Below, one piece after another: positions 34,409-43,521 of a stretch of DNA of 64,000 nt. Source of the stretch: Pedobacter chitinilyticus (GTDB lineage Bacteria > Bacteroidota > Bacteroidia > Sphingobacteriales > Sphingobacteriaceae); contig NZ_QMHN01000001.1 in NCBI RefSeq assembly GCF_003313385.1, forward strand, positions 397,673 through 461,672. Reading direction: 5' to 3'. The position numbers and the translations under genes are program-made. Under the pieces are notes generated by a model. The model had not been told where the DNA came from, did not search any database, and was given only the letters and a program-made list of their open reading frames with translations. Positions within the stretch are counted from its first letter, which is position 1, and each line of letters starts with the position of its first letter.

Positions 34409-34882
34409 CTAATGTACCATTTTATCCGCACAGGTCGAACTGGCAAAAGCCTCGGGTTTAGCTTTAAAAATAAAGCCCATGCTTAAAATATAACCCATCG
34501 CCTCATTTAAAGCTTTATTAGATTTGAACGATGGATTGGTATTAATATCCGCATGCACTTCCAAATCCACATCGTAAATATCCAATAAATCGCAGATAGA
34601 ATAAGCTGTTTCAATGGATTTTTGAACTTCCAGCAGCATTCTTTCCTTGATCCCCATTTTTTGAGTGGTTTTTTCTTGGGAAATGTACATAAAGCCGCCA
34701 TGATGTTCCCTTAACAACACAATTACCGTAGCAAAATCGGTGTAGCTGCCTTTTACTTGAGAGTCGGTACCAATGCAGACTTTTAATTTAAAGCCATTTT
34801 CGGTTTCGCGAAGAATTGCTTTTTCTACCTCTGCTAAGATTGACGAATGAATAACTTCGCCACTAAATTTCTTCCAGGTCAT
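34409..34882 (-). CDS. YkuK family (DUF458) RNase H-like protein
   Basis: 157 aa. 'LKVCIGTDSQVKGSYTDFATVIVLL' is the RNase H-like first strand with an Asp in GTDSQ; 'VDLEVHADINTNPSFKSNKALNEAMGYILSMGFIFKAKPEAFASSTCADK' completes the DUF458 signature. It is possibly a nuclease or nucleotide-binding protein; biochemistry unproven. It lies alone, and its 3' flank holds TAGG-type repeats (34310-34408). Confidence 0.88.
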   Translation of the reverse strand: MTWKKFSGEVIHSSILAEVEKAILRETENGFKLKVCIGTDSQVKGSYTDFATVIVLLREHHGGFMYISQEKTTQKMGIKERMLLEVQKSIETAYSICDLLDIYDVDLEVHADINTNPSFKSNKALNEAMGYILSMGFIFKAKPEAFASSTCADKMVH

Positions 34883-35231
34883 AAGTTATTGTAATAAAAT
34901 AAAGCAACCTAAAATCAGGTTTCCTAAAATTAAGCGCTTATTGTTAAAGTTTCTTTAAATGTATGTTGTTTATTTGCTAACATTTTATTGTTTATCAACA
35001 AGTTATATTAATTTTTGATTTTAGATTTACGAATGACGATTGTGTATTGGCTAATCGTTTAACAATTTACTTAATGAATAGATTGTTTTTTTAGCTGCTT
35101 AGCAATAACGGTTTAGGATAAATTAAAGTTAAATTTCCTTGTGTTCTTAAAGTCTTTGTGATTTTTAACGATAAACTGAAAACTGAAAACTCGCAAGGTA
35201 TAACTCCTCATTAAATCCCTACCTTTGTACC
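34883..35231. other. Divergent intergenic region
   Basis: 349 bases between the YkuK and helicase genes. It contains a short tandem AACTGAAAACTGAAAACT (about 35175-35190) and the helicase -7 box at its right end. Otherwise nothing recognisable. Confidence 0.5.
35220..35227 (+). promoter_or_regulatory. -7 box (TACCTTTG) of the DEAD-box helicase gene
   Basis: Ends 4 nt before ATG 35232: leaderless-type arrangement. No -33 TTG. Confidence 0.5.
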
Positions 35232-36539
35232 ATGAATTTGCAAAAGCTACTCGCCAACCTCAATATCGAAAAACTCAATCCACTACAAGAGGAAGTACAG
35301 GCGAAAGCCAATACAGGTAATGATTTGGTGGTTCTAGCACCTACAGGTTCTGGAAAAACACTGGCTTTTCTTATTCCTGTACTCCATAATTTGCGAGAAG
35401 GACAAAAAGGTGTACAGTGTTTAATGATGGTGCCATCGCGGGAGCTGGGTTTGCAAATTGAGCAGGTTTTTAAGCAAATGGCTACTGGCTATAAAGTAAT
35501 TTGCTGCTACGGAGGCCACTCGGTAAAAATAGAACGCAATAACCTCATCGAAGCCCCAGCCGTATTAATTGGTACACCTGGACGTATCGCTTTTCACTTA
35601 CGCGAAAACAATTTCGACGAAAGCACCATTAGCACTTTAGTGTTAGATGAATTTGATAAATCATTGGAATTTGGTTTCACTAATGATATGTCTTTCATCA
35701 TCGACTGTTTGCGTGGGTTAAAACAGCGTATCCTCACTTCGGCCACTAAAATGGACGAATTGCCCGAATTTACAGGGATTAAGGAACATCAAACCATTAA
35801 CTATTTGGGCCAGCAAGAAGTGGTGCCTGATTTAACCTTAAAGAGAGTTGATACCCTTGCTGAAGAGAAGTTGGAAGCCTTATTTAAGCTCATCTGTAAA
35901 ATTGGGGACCATTCCATGCTCATTTTCTGTAATCACCGAGAAACAGTAGACAGAATTAGTGATTTATTGATTGAAGAAGACTTGGTACACGACATTTTCC
36001 ATGGCGGAATGGAGCAGGATGATAGAGAGCGAGCATTGCTTAAATTCAGAAATGGTAGTGTGAAAATACTAATCACTACCGATTTGGCTGCCCGTGGATT
36101 AGATATTCCAGAAGTAGAATACATTATCCATTACCAATTGCCGCTTACTAAAGAGGCCTTTACACACCGTAATGGGCGTACCGCACGAATGAAGGCGAAA
36201 GGAACCGCCTACCTCATTTTTGCTAACGATGAAGAATTTCCTTACTTAGATAATGACATTGAAAAAGAGGTGATCAAAGGAAACTATCCAATTCCACCAG
36301 ATAGCGAATGGCAAACCATTTATTTTGCTGCAGGTAAAAAACAGAAAATCAATAAAATAGATATTGTTGGTTTCCTAATCAAAATAGGAGGCCTAAATAA
36401 AGAGGAAATTGGCTTAATAGAAGTAAAAGATTTGAACACTTATGCCGCTGTAAAGCGTAACTTAGCGCAAAAATTAGTAAAAAAACTCTCTGCCGAAAAA
36501 ATGAAAGGCAAGAAAATAAAAGTGGAAATAGCCAGGTAG
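35232..36539 (+). CDS. DEAD/DEAH-box RNA helicase with DbpA-type C-terminal domain
   Basis: 435 aa. Complete motif set: Q-motif region, Walker A APTGSGKT, Ia 'PSRELGLQ', Ib TPGR, II DEFD, III SAT, V 'TTDLAARGLD', VI 'HRNGRTAR'. The last about 75 residues ('DIVGFLIKIGGLNKEEIGLIEVKD...') resemble the DbpA RNA-binding domain, which recognises 23S rRNA hairpin 92 in E. coli DbpA. It is likely a ribosome-assembly helicase. DEFD is a mild motif II variant. Confidence 0.92.
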   Translation: MNLQKLLANLNIEKLNPLQEEVQAKANTGNDLVVLAPTGSGKTLAFLIPVLHNLREGQKGVQCLMMVPSRELGLQIEQVFKQMATGYKVICCYGGHSVKIERNNLIEAPAVLIGTPGRIAFHLRENNFDESTISTLVLDEFDKSLEFGFTNDMSFIIDCLRGLKQRILTSATKMDELPEFTGIKEHQTINYLGQQEVVPDLTLKRVDTLAEEKLEALFKLICKIGDHSMLIFCNHRETVDRISDLLIEEDLVHDIFHGGMEQDDRERALLKFRNGSVKILITTDLAARGLDIPEVEYIIHYQLPLTKEAFTHRNGRTARMKAKGTAYLIFANDEEFPYLDNDIEKEVIKGNYPIPPDSEWQTIYFAAGKKQKINKIDIVGFLIKIGGLNKEEIGLIEVKDLNTYAAVKRNLAQKLVKKLSAEKMKGKKIKVEIAR

Positions 36540-36619
36540 GAGTGAGGGACTTATGGTTAATGGTTAGTGATTGACCAACCCTAAAAAACTAACCAACCAA
36601 CTAACGAAAAAACCAAGTA

Positions 36620-36850
36620 ATGAGCAACAACGAAATCATGAAAAAGCTAAGGGTAGCTTTATCTTTAAATACAGAGCAAATTATTGAAATCTGTAAATTG
36701 GTTAATTTTACAGTAACTAAAAGTGAATTGGGTGATATCTTTAGAAAAGAAGATCATCCCAACTTTAAGAAATGTGGCGACCAAATTTTAAGAAACTTCC
36801 TAAACGGATTAGTGATCTACAAACGCGGTCCAAGAGAAGAAAACAAATAA
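36620..36850 (+). CDS. DUF1456 family protein, single-domain form
   Basis: 76 aa. 'MKKLRVALSLNTEQIIEICKLVNFTVTKSELGDIFRKEDHPNFKKCGDQILRNFLNGL' is one DUF1456 (YehS) unit. E. coli YehS carries two such units in about 156 aa, so this is half length. Function unknown. It lies 80 bp downstream of the helicase on the same strand and ends directly against the stop of the response-regulator gene on the other strand. Confidence 0.82.
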   Translation: MSNNEIMKKLRVALSLNTEQIIEICKLVNFTVTKSELGDIFRKEDHPNFKKCGDQILRNFLNGLVIYKRGPREENK

Positions 36851-37237
36851 TTAGTTGATATTTTGCCTGATTGCTTTTTTACTGATTAGATTTTCGATTT
36901 TCTCTAAAAGCACATCCATTTTAAAAGGCTTAGGCATAAAATCATCTGGCGGTGTTGCCAAAAGATTAATTTCTTCTGCTTTATAAAGTCCAGACATCAT
37001 TAAAATAGGAATGTGTTTAGTCTTGGGATTAGCTTTAATCTCATTGCACAGCGTACGGCCATCAATCTTGCCCAGTACAATATCCAATATAATCAAGTCT
37101 GGATTAAATTTTCCAATAGTTTCATGTAATCCCTCTGCATCACTAAGCGGCTCTACTTCATAACCGCCAATTTCCAAAACGAGCTCAATAGTATCTAGTA
37201 CTTCTTCATCATCGTCAACTACAATAATTTTTTTCAT
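36851..37237 (-). CDS. Single-domain response regulator (receiver only)
   Basis: 128 aa CheY-like receiver without output domain. Acidic pocket D8-D10, phospho-acceptor D52 (ILDIVLG), S82 and K103 (MPKPF) are present. It probably relays phosphate within a phosphorelay or acts by protein binding; no cognate kinase is adjacent. A TATATTTG -7 box ends 5 nt before the ATG. Confidence 0.92.
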   Translation of the reverse strand: MKKIIVVDDDEEVLDTIELVLEIGGYEVEPLSDAEGLHETIGKFNPDLIILDIVLGKIDGRTLCNEIKANPKTKHIPILMMSGLYKAEEINLLATPPDDFMPKPFKMDVLLEKIENLISKKAIRQNIN

Positions 37238-37242
37238 AAACG

Positions 37243-37250
37243 CAAATATA
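37243..37250 (-). promoter_or_regulatory. -7 box of the receiver gene
   Basis: Minus-strand TATATTTG, 5 nt from the start codon at 37237; leaderless-type. Confidence 0.5.
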
Positions 37251-37314
37251 ACATTGTTGAACTATTTACATAACAACCAATCAACAATAGGGTTTTAATA
37301 GAAAAAATTAATAT

Positions 37315-38322
37315 TTATTTACCAAACCTTTTAATCAGCGAAACAGCATCCTCTGTACGATTGCCAAATAAGCCTGTAGCCCATGTAGAAGGTGCAGTTA
37401 AGCGATCTAACACCAAAAATAACCCAAAACCTTCATCTTGAGACCACCATTTACTGCCCCTTCTTACTCCAATAATAGCATTTGGTACGGTAATATTTCC
37501 TCCTTTCGGATGAATTAGCCACAAATACATCGTATACTGACCCAATCCTTCCATCGTTAAAAAAAAGTGGTCAATTTCTTTTAGTGCTACAAATTTGTCT
37601 TTAAAAAAGATTTGCTGCCTGTTTTGCATGGCTTCTAAAGCCTTGTTCACCAATGCCCAGTCCAATTTTTCCTCTTTCACAGAGGAATATAAAAATGAAA
37701 CTTCCTCTTTAAAAAGGTTTACGTAAGTTTCGTTTTTGCCAAAAAGGTGTTGCACAATATCATCAGAAAATGGCGCTTCAAAATGAATAGTGTTTTCATA
37801 CGAGCTTATTTTCTTTCCAAAATTCTGCATTTGCTGAGCATGTGAAAACTCATGGAGAAATACACCTGTTACTAATTTTTCGGTACTCAGTTCTTTGCTT
37901 GTCACGCCAGCGCGTTGCCAAAAGTTTAAAAGAGGCATTACAAAAAAAGCATTCCCGTTTGCCTCGCTTGCAAAAGACATTAGTCCCACAGGTACCTTTG
38001 TTTGATCGGGCAAAGTAAGCGTATCATGATGTAGGCTTTTCTTCCAGGTTAACTTTAAGTTCATTAAGTTGTTGCCTTTAACAGAGGAACCTTTTGGGAT
38101 AGTGATTGTCGAGGTTGAATAAACATATTGATCATCAAAAAAGACAAACTGAACAGGTTTAACCGTATTAATTTTAAAAACTTCGCTACTAATCAGCTGC
38201 CAGGCAGCAAACCAATCTTTAGTACCTTTTAAAAATGCCAAATCTCTTTTCGCTTCCTCATTTTGAGCAGAAGCTGTTTGAACTAAAAGCAGAAAAATAA
38301 AAAAGTATATCGCTCGTTTCAT
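37315..38322 (-). CDS. Secreted HExxH-containing hypothetical protein
   Basis: 335 aa. Signal peptide about 1-19 (ends ASAQ). The central 'VTGVFLHEFSHAQQMQ' contains HEFSH, the gluzincin-type zinc-binding HExxH, and a downstream Glu-rich segment could supply the third ligand, so a metallopeptidase-like fold is possible. I do not recognise a named family. It is a single gene, and its 5' flank is a repeat-rich spacer. Confidence 0.7.
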   Translation of the reverse strand: MKRAIYFFIFLLLVQTASAQNEEAKRDLAFLKGTKDWFAAWQLISSEVFKINTVKPVQFVFFDDQYVYSTSTITIPKGSSVKGNNLMNLKLTWKKSLHHDTLTLPDQTKVPVGLMSFASEANGNAFFVMPLLNFWQRAGVTSKELSTEKLVTGVFLHEFSHAQQMQNFGKKISSYENTIHFEAPFSDDIVQHLFGKNETYVNLFKEEVSFLYSSVKEEKLDWALVNKALEAMQNRQQIFFKDKFVALKEIDHFFLTMEGLGQYTMYLWLIHPKGGNITVPNAIIGVRRGSKWWSQDEGFGLFLVLDRLTAPSTWATGLFGNRTEDAVSLIKRFGK

Positions 38323-38648
38323 ATGCCTAAATTAAATCGCCTGACCATCAGGTTCTTTAATTGGACGTATTTAAAGCAAGTTGTTACAGCGGGAAGTTTT
38401 TTGGCGTGTTATTCAACATATAGTTAGATTTCTCGATGCTCTCGAAATGACGAGCGATGCGGCACCAGTAGCTTAGATTTATAGGACGTGACCACCGAAA
38501 TTTCCGTCATCTCGACAATAGGAGAGATCTAGCATCATGCTATTTGAAAGCTTTGAATTCATAAACCCGCAATAGACAATCATCGCCACACATGACAATA
38601 AATTGATGTTACTCCAGTCTGTCGTCCAAAGCTTTTATTAGTCGCTTT
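38323..38648. repeat. Spacer with paired REP-like sequences
   Basis: 326 bases, no gene. 'GATTTCTCGATGCTCTCGAA' then ATGACG (about 38430-38453) and an inverted partner CGTCATCTCGACAATAGGAG (about 38507-38526) resemble Bacteroidota REP arms. Confidence 0.55.
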
Positions 38649-38951
38649 CTATTGATCATTTTCAATTTCTCCCTTCATGTAGGCAGAAATAACAGCGTGG
38701 TAAACCAGTTGGCCAGGCTGTAAACGCTGTTCAAAATAAAGTCTAGCAGACGGATTAAGTAAGATGCTCTTAGCGTAAGCTTGAGCCATTTTAAATTTGG
38801 ATTGGGCCACCATTTGGGCTTCACTTTTGCCAGCATTGCTCATGTCTGGTTTTATAGAAACAACAGTACGATTTGTATATTGTTTCACCACAAAACCTTG
38901 CCCAATATGACCACTGATACCAGCAAGTAAAATGTTTTTTGAACGTGCCAT
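38649..38951 (-). CDS. Conserved small hypothetical protein
   Basis: 100 aa. 'GISGHIGQGFVVKQYTNRTVVSIKPDMS' followed by a basic helical segment 'SKFKMAQAYAKSILLNP'. I recall similar ~100-aa proteins of unknown function in Bacteroidota but no named family. No signal peptide or membrane segment. ATG start. It is flanked by repeat-rich DNA on both sides. Confidence 0.65.
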   Translation of the reverse strand: MARSKNILLAGISGHIGQGFVVKQYTNRTVVSIKPDMSNAGKSEAQMVAQSKFKMAQAYAKSILLNPSARLYFEQRLQPGQLVYHAVISAYMKGEIENDQ

Positions 38952-38993
38952 AGGAAATGTATTTAAATAGTTTAATAAAAGGGTTTAGCTTGC

Positions 38994-39037
38994 TCCATCC
39001 TTCGTCCATCCTTCGTTCATCTTTCGTTGATCCTTCG
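38994..39037. repeat. 4 x 11-bp tandem repeat
   Basis: TCCATCCTTCG twice, then TTCATCTTTCG and TTGATCCTTCG, upstream of the small hypothetical gene. Confidence 0.85.
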
Positions 39038-39143
39038 ATAAAACTAGTAAGAAAGTGGGTTGGGAAAATGAGAAGAGGTTACAGGCTGTATACCAAACAA
39101 GTTAGCGATTTTTTTTTGTGATAACAAATAAGTCTAAAACAAA

Positions 39144-39168
39144 AAAGGCCACCCGATGGGCGGCCTTT
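39144..39168 (-). terminator. Terminator of the OM barrel gene at 39188
   Basis: AAAGGCC(A)CCC (39144-39154) / GGG(C)GGCCTTT (39158-39168), followed by a T-run on the minus strand. Confidence 0.88.
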
Positions 39169-39187
39169 CATTAGTAACTAGCTCAAA

Positions 39188-39790
39188 TTAAAAGTGGAAC
39201 TGTACACCCAATTTAGGGGCAAAAGTATTACCATCTAAACCGAAACTGTTGGTTTTAACCTTAGCACCGGTAGCTTCTGATTTCACAGATAAATTATTGT
39301 AACCTAAACCATTTACTGAAAACTCAATGCCGATTTTCTTAGTAGGGAAGAAAGCAAAACCTGGAGCCAAGTTAACGCCAATAGCAGTAGTGGTAGCTTC
39401 TTTAGCACCAGTATCACCGTTAGCATTTACATCTTTTTGAGTACCAAAAGCCATAGGAACCGATAAGTGTCCAAAGAATTTGAATTGCTCACTTAAATTT
39501 ACATAGTAACGGCCAAAAGGAGCTACTACGAAAGCTTCACGTTGGTTGGTTCTGCTTACTGATTTATCATACTCATATCCAACACCAGTACCTACTGCAA
39601 AGTTGTTGCCTACAAAATATCCAACACTTGGAACTACGCTAAAGTTAACATCAGCTTTAGCAGCACCGTCAACTTTAGTACTGTTAAATCCTACATTACC
39701 ACCAAGAATGATTTTACCTTTTTCAGTTTGTGCTTTTGCACCAAAAGTTAAAGCTGCTACAGCCAATAACGATAATAGAACTTTTTTCAT
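39188..39790 (-). CDS. Small outer-membrane beta-barrel protein (paralogue of 22555-23205)
   Basis: 200 aa from ATG 39790, which gives a clean signal peptide ('MKKVLLSLLAVAALTFGAKA'); upstream in-frame codons would bury it. The mature part starts 'TEKGKIILGGNVGFNS', parallels the protein at 22555-23205, and ends in Phe (QFHF). OmpA-like/porin-like 8-stranded barrel of unknown role. Confidence 0.88.
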   Translation of the reverse strand: MKKVLLSLLAVAALTFGAKAQTEKGKIILGGNVGFNSTKVDGAAKADVNFSVVPSVGYFVGNNFAVGTGVGYEYDKSVSRTNQREAFVVAPFGRYYVNLSEQFKFFGHLSVPMAFGTQKDVNANGDTGAKEATTTAIGVNLAPGFAFFPTKKIGIEFSVNGLGYNNLSVKSEATGAKVKTNSFGLDGNTFAPKLGVQFHF

Positions 39791-40102
39791 TTTTATATGT
39801 GTTATGTTTAAGATGATCTTATGACCATCTGACACACTCTTTTCAACTACCGTTCCCCTTTGAAAAAATGTCAGTCGTGCCAAAAAGAGCAGTATTTAAT
39901 TAATCGATTGATTAATAATATTTTGAAGATATATAGAGAAATATCGATATTAGATTTTTTTGACAAAAGTGCCCTTTACTGACAATTGACTGATATTTTG
40001 ATAGATTTTACATTTGTCGATTTGACATTTTTTGGCAGATGGCTGTCATAAAAAAAGACAGGCTTAGCCTGTCTTTTTGATATATGATAGAGTTTACGAA
40101 TA
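39791..40102. other. Intergenic region with repeated TGACA/TGTCA words and a terminator
   Basis: 312 bases. TGACA or TGTCA occurs repeatedly (about 39829, 39868, 39960, 39979, 40013, 40023, 40044), spaced irregularly. No gene. The right end carries the clpB terminator. Confidence 0.45.
40052..40078. terminator. Bidirectional terminator at the clpB 3' end
   Basis: AAAAAGACAGGC (40052-40063) / GCCTGTCTTTTT (40067-40078), 12-bp perfect stem, 3-nt loop. Confidence 0.93.
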
Positions 40103-42700
40103 TTATTTGTCCTCGTTAAGGAATACAAATTGATGGTCGAACATATCCAATTTGATTTTACTATCCTTATCTACTTTACCAGCCAATATTTCCTTAGATA
40201 ACTCGTTCAGAATTCTTTTCTGGATCACACGTTTTAAAGGACGCGCACCAAACTGAGGATCGTAGCCCAATTCAGCTAGCCAATCCAAGGCTTCGGTACT
40301 TGCTTCCATGGTAATGCCCATCTCGGCCAAAGTATCCTGAACCTGTTTAAACTGAAGGGTTACAATATCCCTGATTTCGCTTCGGTTCAATGGGGTAAAC
40401 ATGATCAGCTCATCAATCCTGTTTAAGAACTCAGGACGAATGGTTTGTTTCAATAATTCAAACAGCTCGTTCTTTGTTTTGGCAATTACACTATCCCTGT
40501 TTTCATCGTCCAAGTTTTTAAAGTTATCTTGGATCAAATGCGAGCCAATATTAGAAGTCATGATGATGATGGTGTTTTTAAAGTTCACCACACGACCTTT
40601 ATTATCGGTCAATCGACCATCATCCAATACTTGTAATAAAATATTGAATACATCAGGATGCGCTTTCTCAATTTCATCCAATAGCACTACCGAATAAGGT
40701 TTCCTACGCACCGCCTCGGTTAACTGTCCACCTTCATCATAACCTACGTATCCTGGAGGCGCTCCAATTAAACGGCTCACCGCATGACGTTCCTGATATT
40801 CACTCATGTCAATTCTGGTCATCGCATTCTCGTCGTTAAACAAGAACTCGGCTAAAGCTTTGGCCAATTCGGTTTTACCTACACCAGTTGTACCTAAGAA
40901 AATGAAGGAGCCAATAGGTTTGCGTTTATCTTGTAAACCTGCACGTGAACGACGTATCGCATCAGAAATGGCTTCAATGGCTTCATCTTGTCCAGCTACA
41001 CGTTTATGTAGTTCTTCTTCCAAGTGCAGTAATTTCTCACGCTCACTCGACACCAGTTTAGTCACAGGGATACCTGTCCAACGACCTACCACACCCGCAA
41101 TATCATCAGCAGTTACTTCTTCTTTCAGCATGCGGCTTTGGTCTTGGCGACTCGCTAAATCTGCTTTCAGCTTCTCTACTTTATCCTGTGCTTCCTTGAT
41201 CTTGCCGTAACGTAATTCTGCTACCTTGCCATAATCGCCTGCACGTTCCGCCTGATCTGCTTCTAACTTATAGGCCTCAATCTGTTCAATTTCGGTATTC
41301 ACCGCATCTACCAAGTCTTTTTCGCCTTGCCATTTTGCTTTAAACTCATCTCGCTCTGCCGATAAATTGGCAATCTCTTCACTCAGTTCTTTTACTTTTT
41401 TATCATCTTTTTCGCGTTTAATGGCTTCACGCTCAATTTCCAAACGCATAATTTCACGTTCCAAAGCATCTACGTTTTCTGGCACACTGTCCATTTCCAT
41501 ACGTAATTTTGATGCCGCTTCGTCCATTAAGTCAATGGCTTTATCTGGTAAAAAGCGGTCCGAAATATAACGTTGGCTCATTTCAACAGCAGCAATAATC
41601 GCTTCGTCTTTAATACGTACTTTATGGTGTGTTTCGTAACGTTCTTTTAAACCACGTAAAATCGAAATGGCATCTTGAGTATCGGGTTCTTCTACCATTA
41701 CTTTTTGGAAACGACGTTCTAAAGCCTTATCCTTTTCCAAGTACTTTTGGTACTCATCCAAAGTAGTGGCGCCAATAGCTCTCAGCTCGCCACGGGCTAG
41801 GGCAGGTTTCAAGATGTTTGCAGCATCCATGGCACCCTCGCCACCGCCAGCACCCACCAGGGTGTGGATTTCGTCAATGAAAAGAATGATATCTCCATCG
41901 CTTTGCGTAACCTCTTTCACCACGGCTTTCAAACGCTCCTCAAATTCACCTTTGTATTTAGCACCTGCAATAAGGGCACCCATATCTAAAGAATAAACCA
42001 CTTTCGATTTTAAGTTTTCGGGCACGTCGCCTTTAATGATCCTAAAAGCAATACCTTCTGCAATAGCGGTTTTACCCACACCAGGCTCACCTATTAAAAT
42101 TGGGTTGTTTTTCGTCCTACGGGAAAGGATTTGGATCACACGTCTAATCTCTTCATCACGACCAATAACAGGATCAAGTTTGCCACTTTCGGCATACTCA
42201 TTTAAATTACGGGCATATTTATTCAAGGCCTGATAAGTAGCTTCGGCATTTTGATCAGTCACTCGGCTATCACCACGTAATTCGGTAATGGCTTTTTTGA
42301 GGTCTTTCTCGTTTACCCCTTGGTCTTTAAGTAATTTCGCGGTAGCGTCATTCGTAGCTAAAATACCTAGCAATACGTGCTCTACGGAAACAAACTCGTC
42401 TTTAAATTCCTTTAAAAAGGTTTGTGCTTTTTGCAGTGCAGCATTGGCATTAGAAGATAAGTAGATATTGCTGCCGCTCACTTTTGGAAACTTGGCAATA
42501 TCCTCGTCAAGCTTTTGGTTAAGGGGATTAAGGTTGACGTTTAGTTTTTTTAATACATAAGAAATTACATTTTCATCAACGGTTAACAAGCCTTTTAGCA
42601 GATGTGCTGTTTCAATGGCCTGTTGTTGGTTGCCTTGTGCAATTTCAGAGGCTTTTTGTACAGCCTCTTGGGCTTTTATTGTAAAATTGTTGAAGTTCAT
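40103..42700 (-). CDS. clpB: ATP-dependent disaggregase ClpB
   Basis: 865 aa. N-domain about 1-145, NBD1 with Walker A GEPGVGKT (about 200), middle coiled-coil domain about 410-520 ('[17 protein letters not shown]'), NBD2 with GTTGVGKT (about 605), '[20 protein letters not shown]' and '[16 protein letters not shown]', and a C-terminal small domain. Full-length Hsp104/ClpB: extracts polypeptides from aggregates together with DnaK. Monocistronic. No obvious CIRCE-like repeat was found in its spacer. Confidence 0.97.
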   Translation of the reverse strand: MNFNNFTIKAQEAVQKASEIAQGNQQQAIETAHLLKGLLTVDENVISYVLKKLNVNLNPLNQKLDEDIAKFPKVSGSNIYLSSNANAALQKAQTFLKEFKDEFVSVEHVLLGILATNDATAKLLKDQGVNEKDLKKAITELRGDSRVTDQNAEATYQALNKYARNLNEYAESGKLDPVIGRDEEIRRVIQILSRRTKNNPILIGEPGVGKTAIAEGIAFRIIKGDVPENLKSKVVYSLDMGALIAGAKYKGEFEERLKAVVKEVTQSDGDIILFIDEIHTLVGAGGGEGAMDAANILKPALARGELRAIGATTLDEYQKYLEKDKALERRFQKVMVEEPDTQDAISILRGLKERYETHHKVRIKDEAIIAAVEMSQRYISDRFLPDKAIDLMDEAASKLRMEMDSVPENVDALEREIMRLEIEREAIKREKDDKKVKELSEEIANLSAERDEFKAKWQGEKDLVDAVNTEIEQIEAYKLEADQAERAGDYGKVAELRYGKIKEAQDKVEKLKADLASRQDQSRMLKEEVTADDIAGVVGRWTGIPVTKLVSSEREKLLHLEEELHKRVAGQDEAIEAISDAIRRSRAGLQDKRKPIGSFIFLGTTGVGKTELAKALAEFLFNDENAMTRIDMSEYQERHAVSRLIGAPPGYVGYDEGGQLTEAVRRKPYSVVLLDEIEKAHPDVFNILLQVLDDGRLTDNKGRVVNFKNTIIIMTSNIGSHLIQDNFKNLDDENRDSVIAKTKNELFELLKQTIRPEFLNRIDELIMFTPLNRSEIRDIVTLQFKQVQDTLAEMGITMEASTEALDWLAELGYDPQFGARPLKRVIQKRILNELSKEILAGKVDKDSKIKLDMFDHQFVFLNEDK

Positions 42701-42954
42701 ATTTCTGTTTTTCCTTTTTCTTTTACCACCCTACGACATCGGATGCCTAAGCTGGCTAAGTTGAATCACTAAGCTCAAAACAAATGCCATCCCCAATTGA
42801 TATTTGAAATCGGAAATTTTGTCGTGCTTAAAAATATTTCACTGAATAATTGGCTGATTTTTAGTGTTTTGTAGTGAAAAAATGGCAGGAACAGGAGATA
42901 GTGGTTGGGGATTAGTAGTTAGGTTGGGAGTAGCTAAAGGAGTTAATAATCAAT

Positions 42955-43412
42955 AGAAAGCTCATTGCCAGTAAATCTGCGGGAACAATAAATAATTTGC
43001 CGCTGATTTCCGTAGACATGTAAAAACCACTAAACCGCTGATTTAAGGAGATGAGGCCAAGTGCTATTCAAATAAGCATCTGTGGTTAAATCAGTGTTAT
43101 CTGCGGGAAAACTAATCGCCTTAAGATTGCTTCCTAAACTCGCAATGACGTAATGGGAACGGTACTGGTTAAGAAACAACAACTAACGAAACAACTATTA
43201 ATCTGCGGTTAAATCAGCGCAATCTGCGGGAACGAAACAGCTTTAAAATCCCCCGCTGATTTCCGCAGACATGCAAAATGTATTAAACCGCTGATTTAAG
43301 AAGATGGGTGCACCAGTTATTCAAATAAAAATCTACGGTTAAATCAGTGTTATCTGCGGGAACGAAACAGCTTTAAAAGATTTCTCCGCTACGGTCGAAA
43401 TGACGGAGCACG
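42955..43412. repeat. Tandem composite interspersed repeat
   Basis: An 821-bp gene-free spacer (42701-43521) holds two ~150-bp copies (about 42965-43113 and 43201-43370) built from 'CCGCTGATTTCCGYAGACAT', TTAAACCGCTGATTTAAG and GGTTAAATCAGTGTTATCTG. Between them is 'CGCAATGACGTAATGGGAAC' with GGTACTGGTTAAGAAAC. An inverted, diverged copy of the same composite lies at 57241-57480. The left part also has TAGG-type words. Confidence 0.8.
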
Positions 43413-43505
43413 GAGAAAAAACTAATGAACTAATGAACCAATGCACCAGTGAACTCTGCAAATAAATACTAACCACTAATTCCTAACTCCTAGCCACTAA
43501 AAACC

Positions 43506-43513
43506 TATCTTTG
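43506..43513 (+). promoter_or_regulatory. -7 box (TATCTTTG) of the MFS gene
   Basis: Ends 8 nt before ATG 43522. Confidence 0.5.
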
Positions 43514-43521
43514 CACCACAA

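Noticed and set aside
40806..41210. 134-codon open frame on the plus strand inside clpB
   Set aside because: Antisense to a highly conserved gene; Ser/Leu-rich shadow composition.
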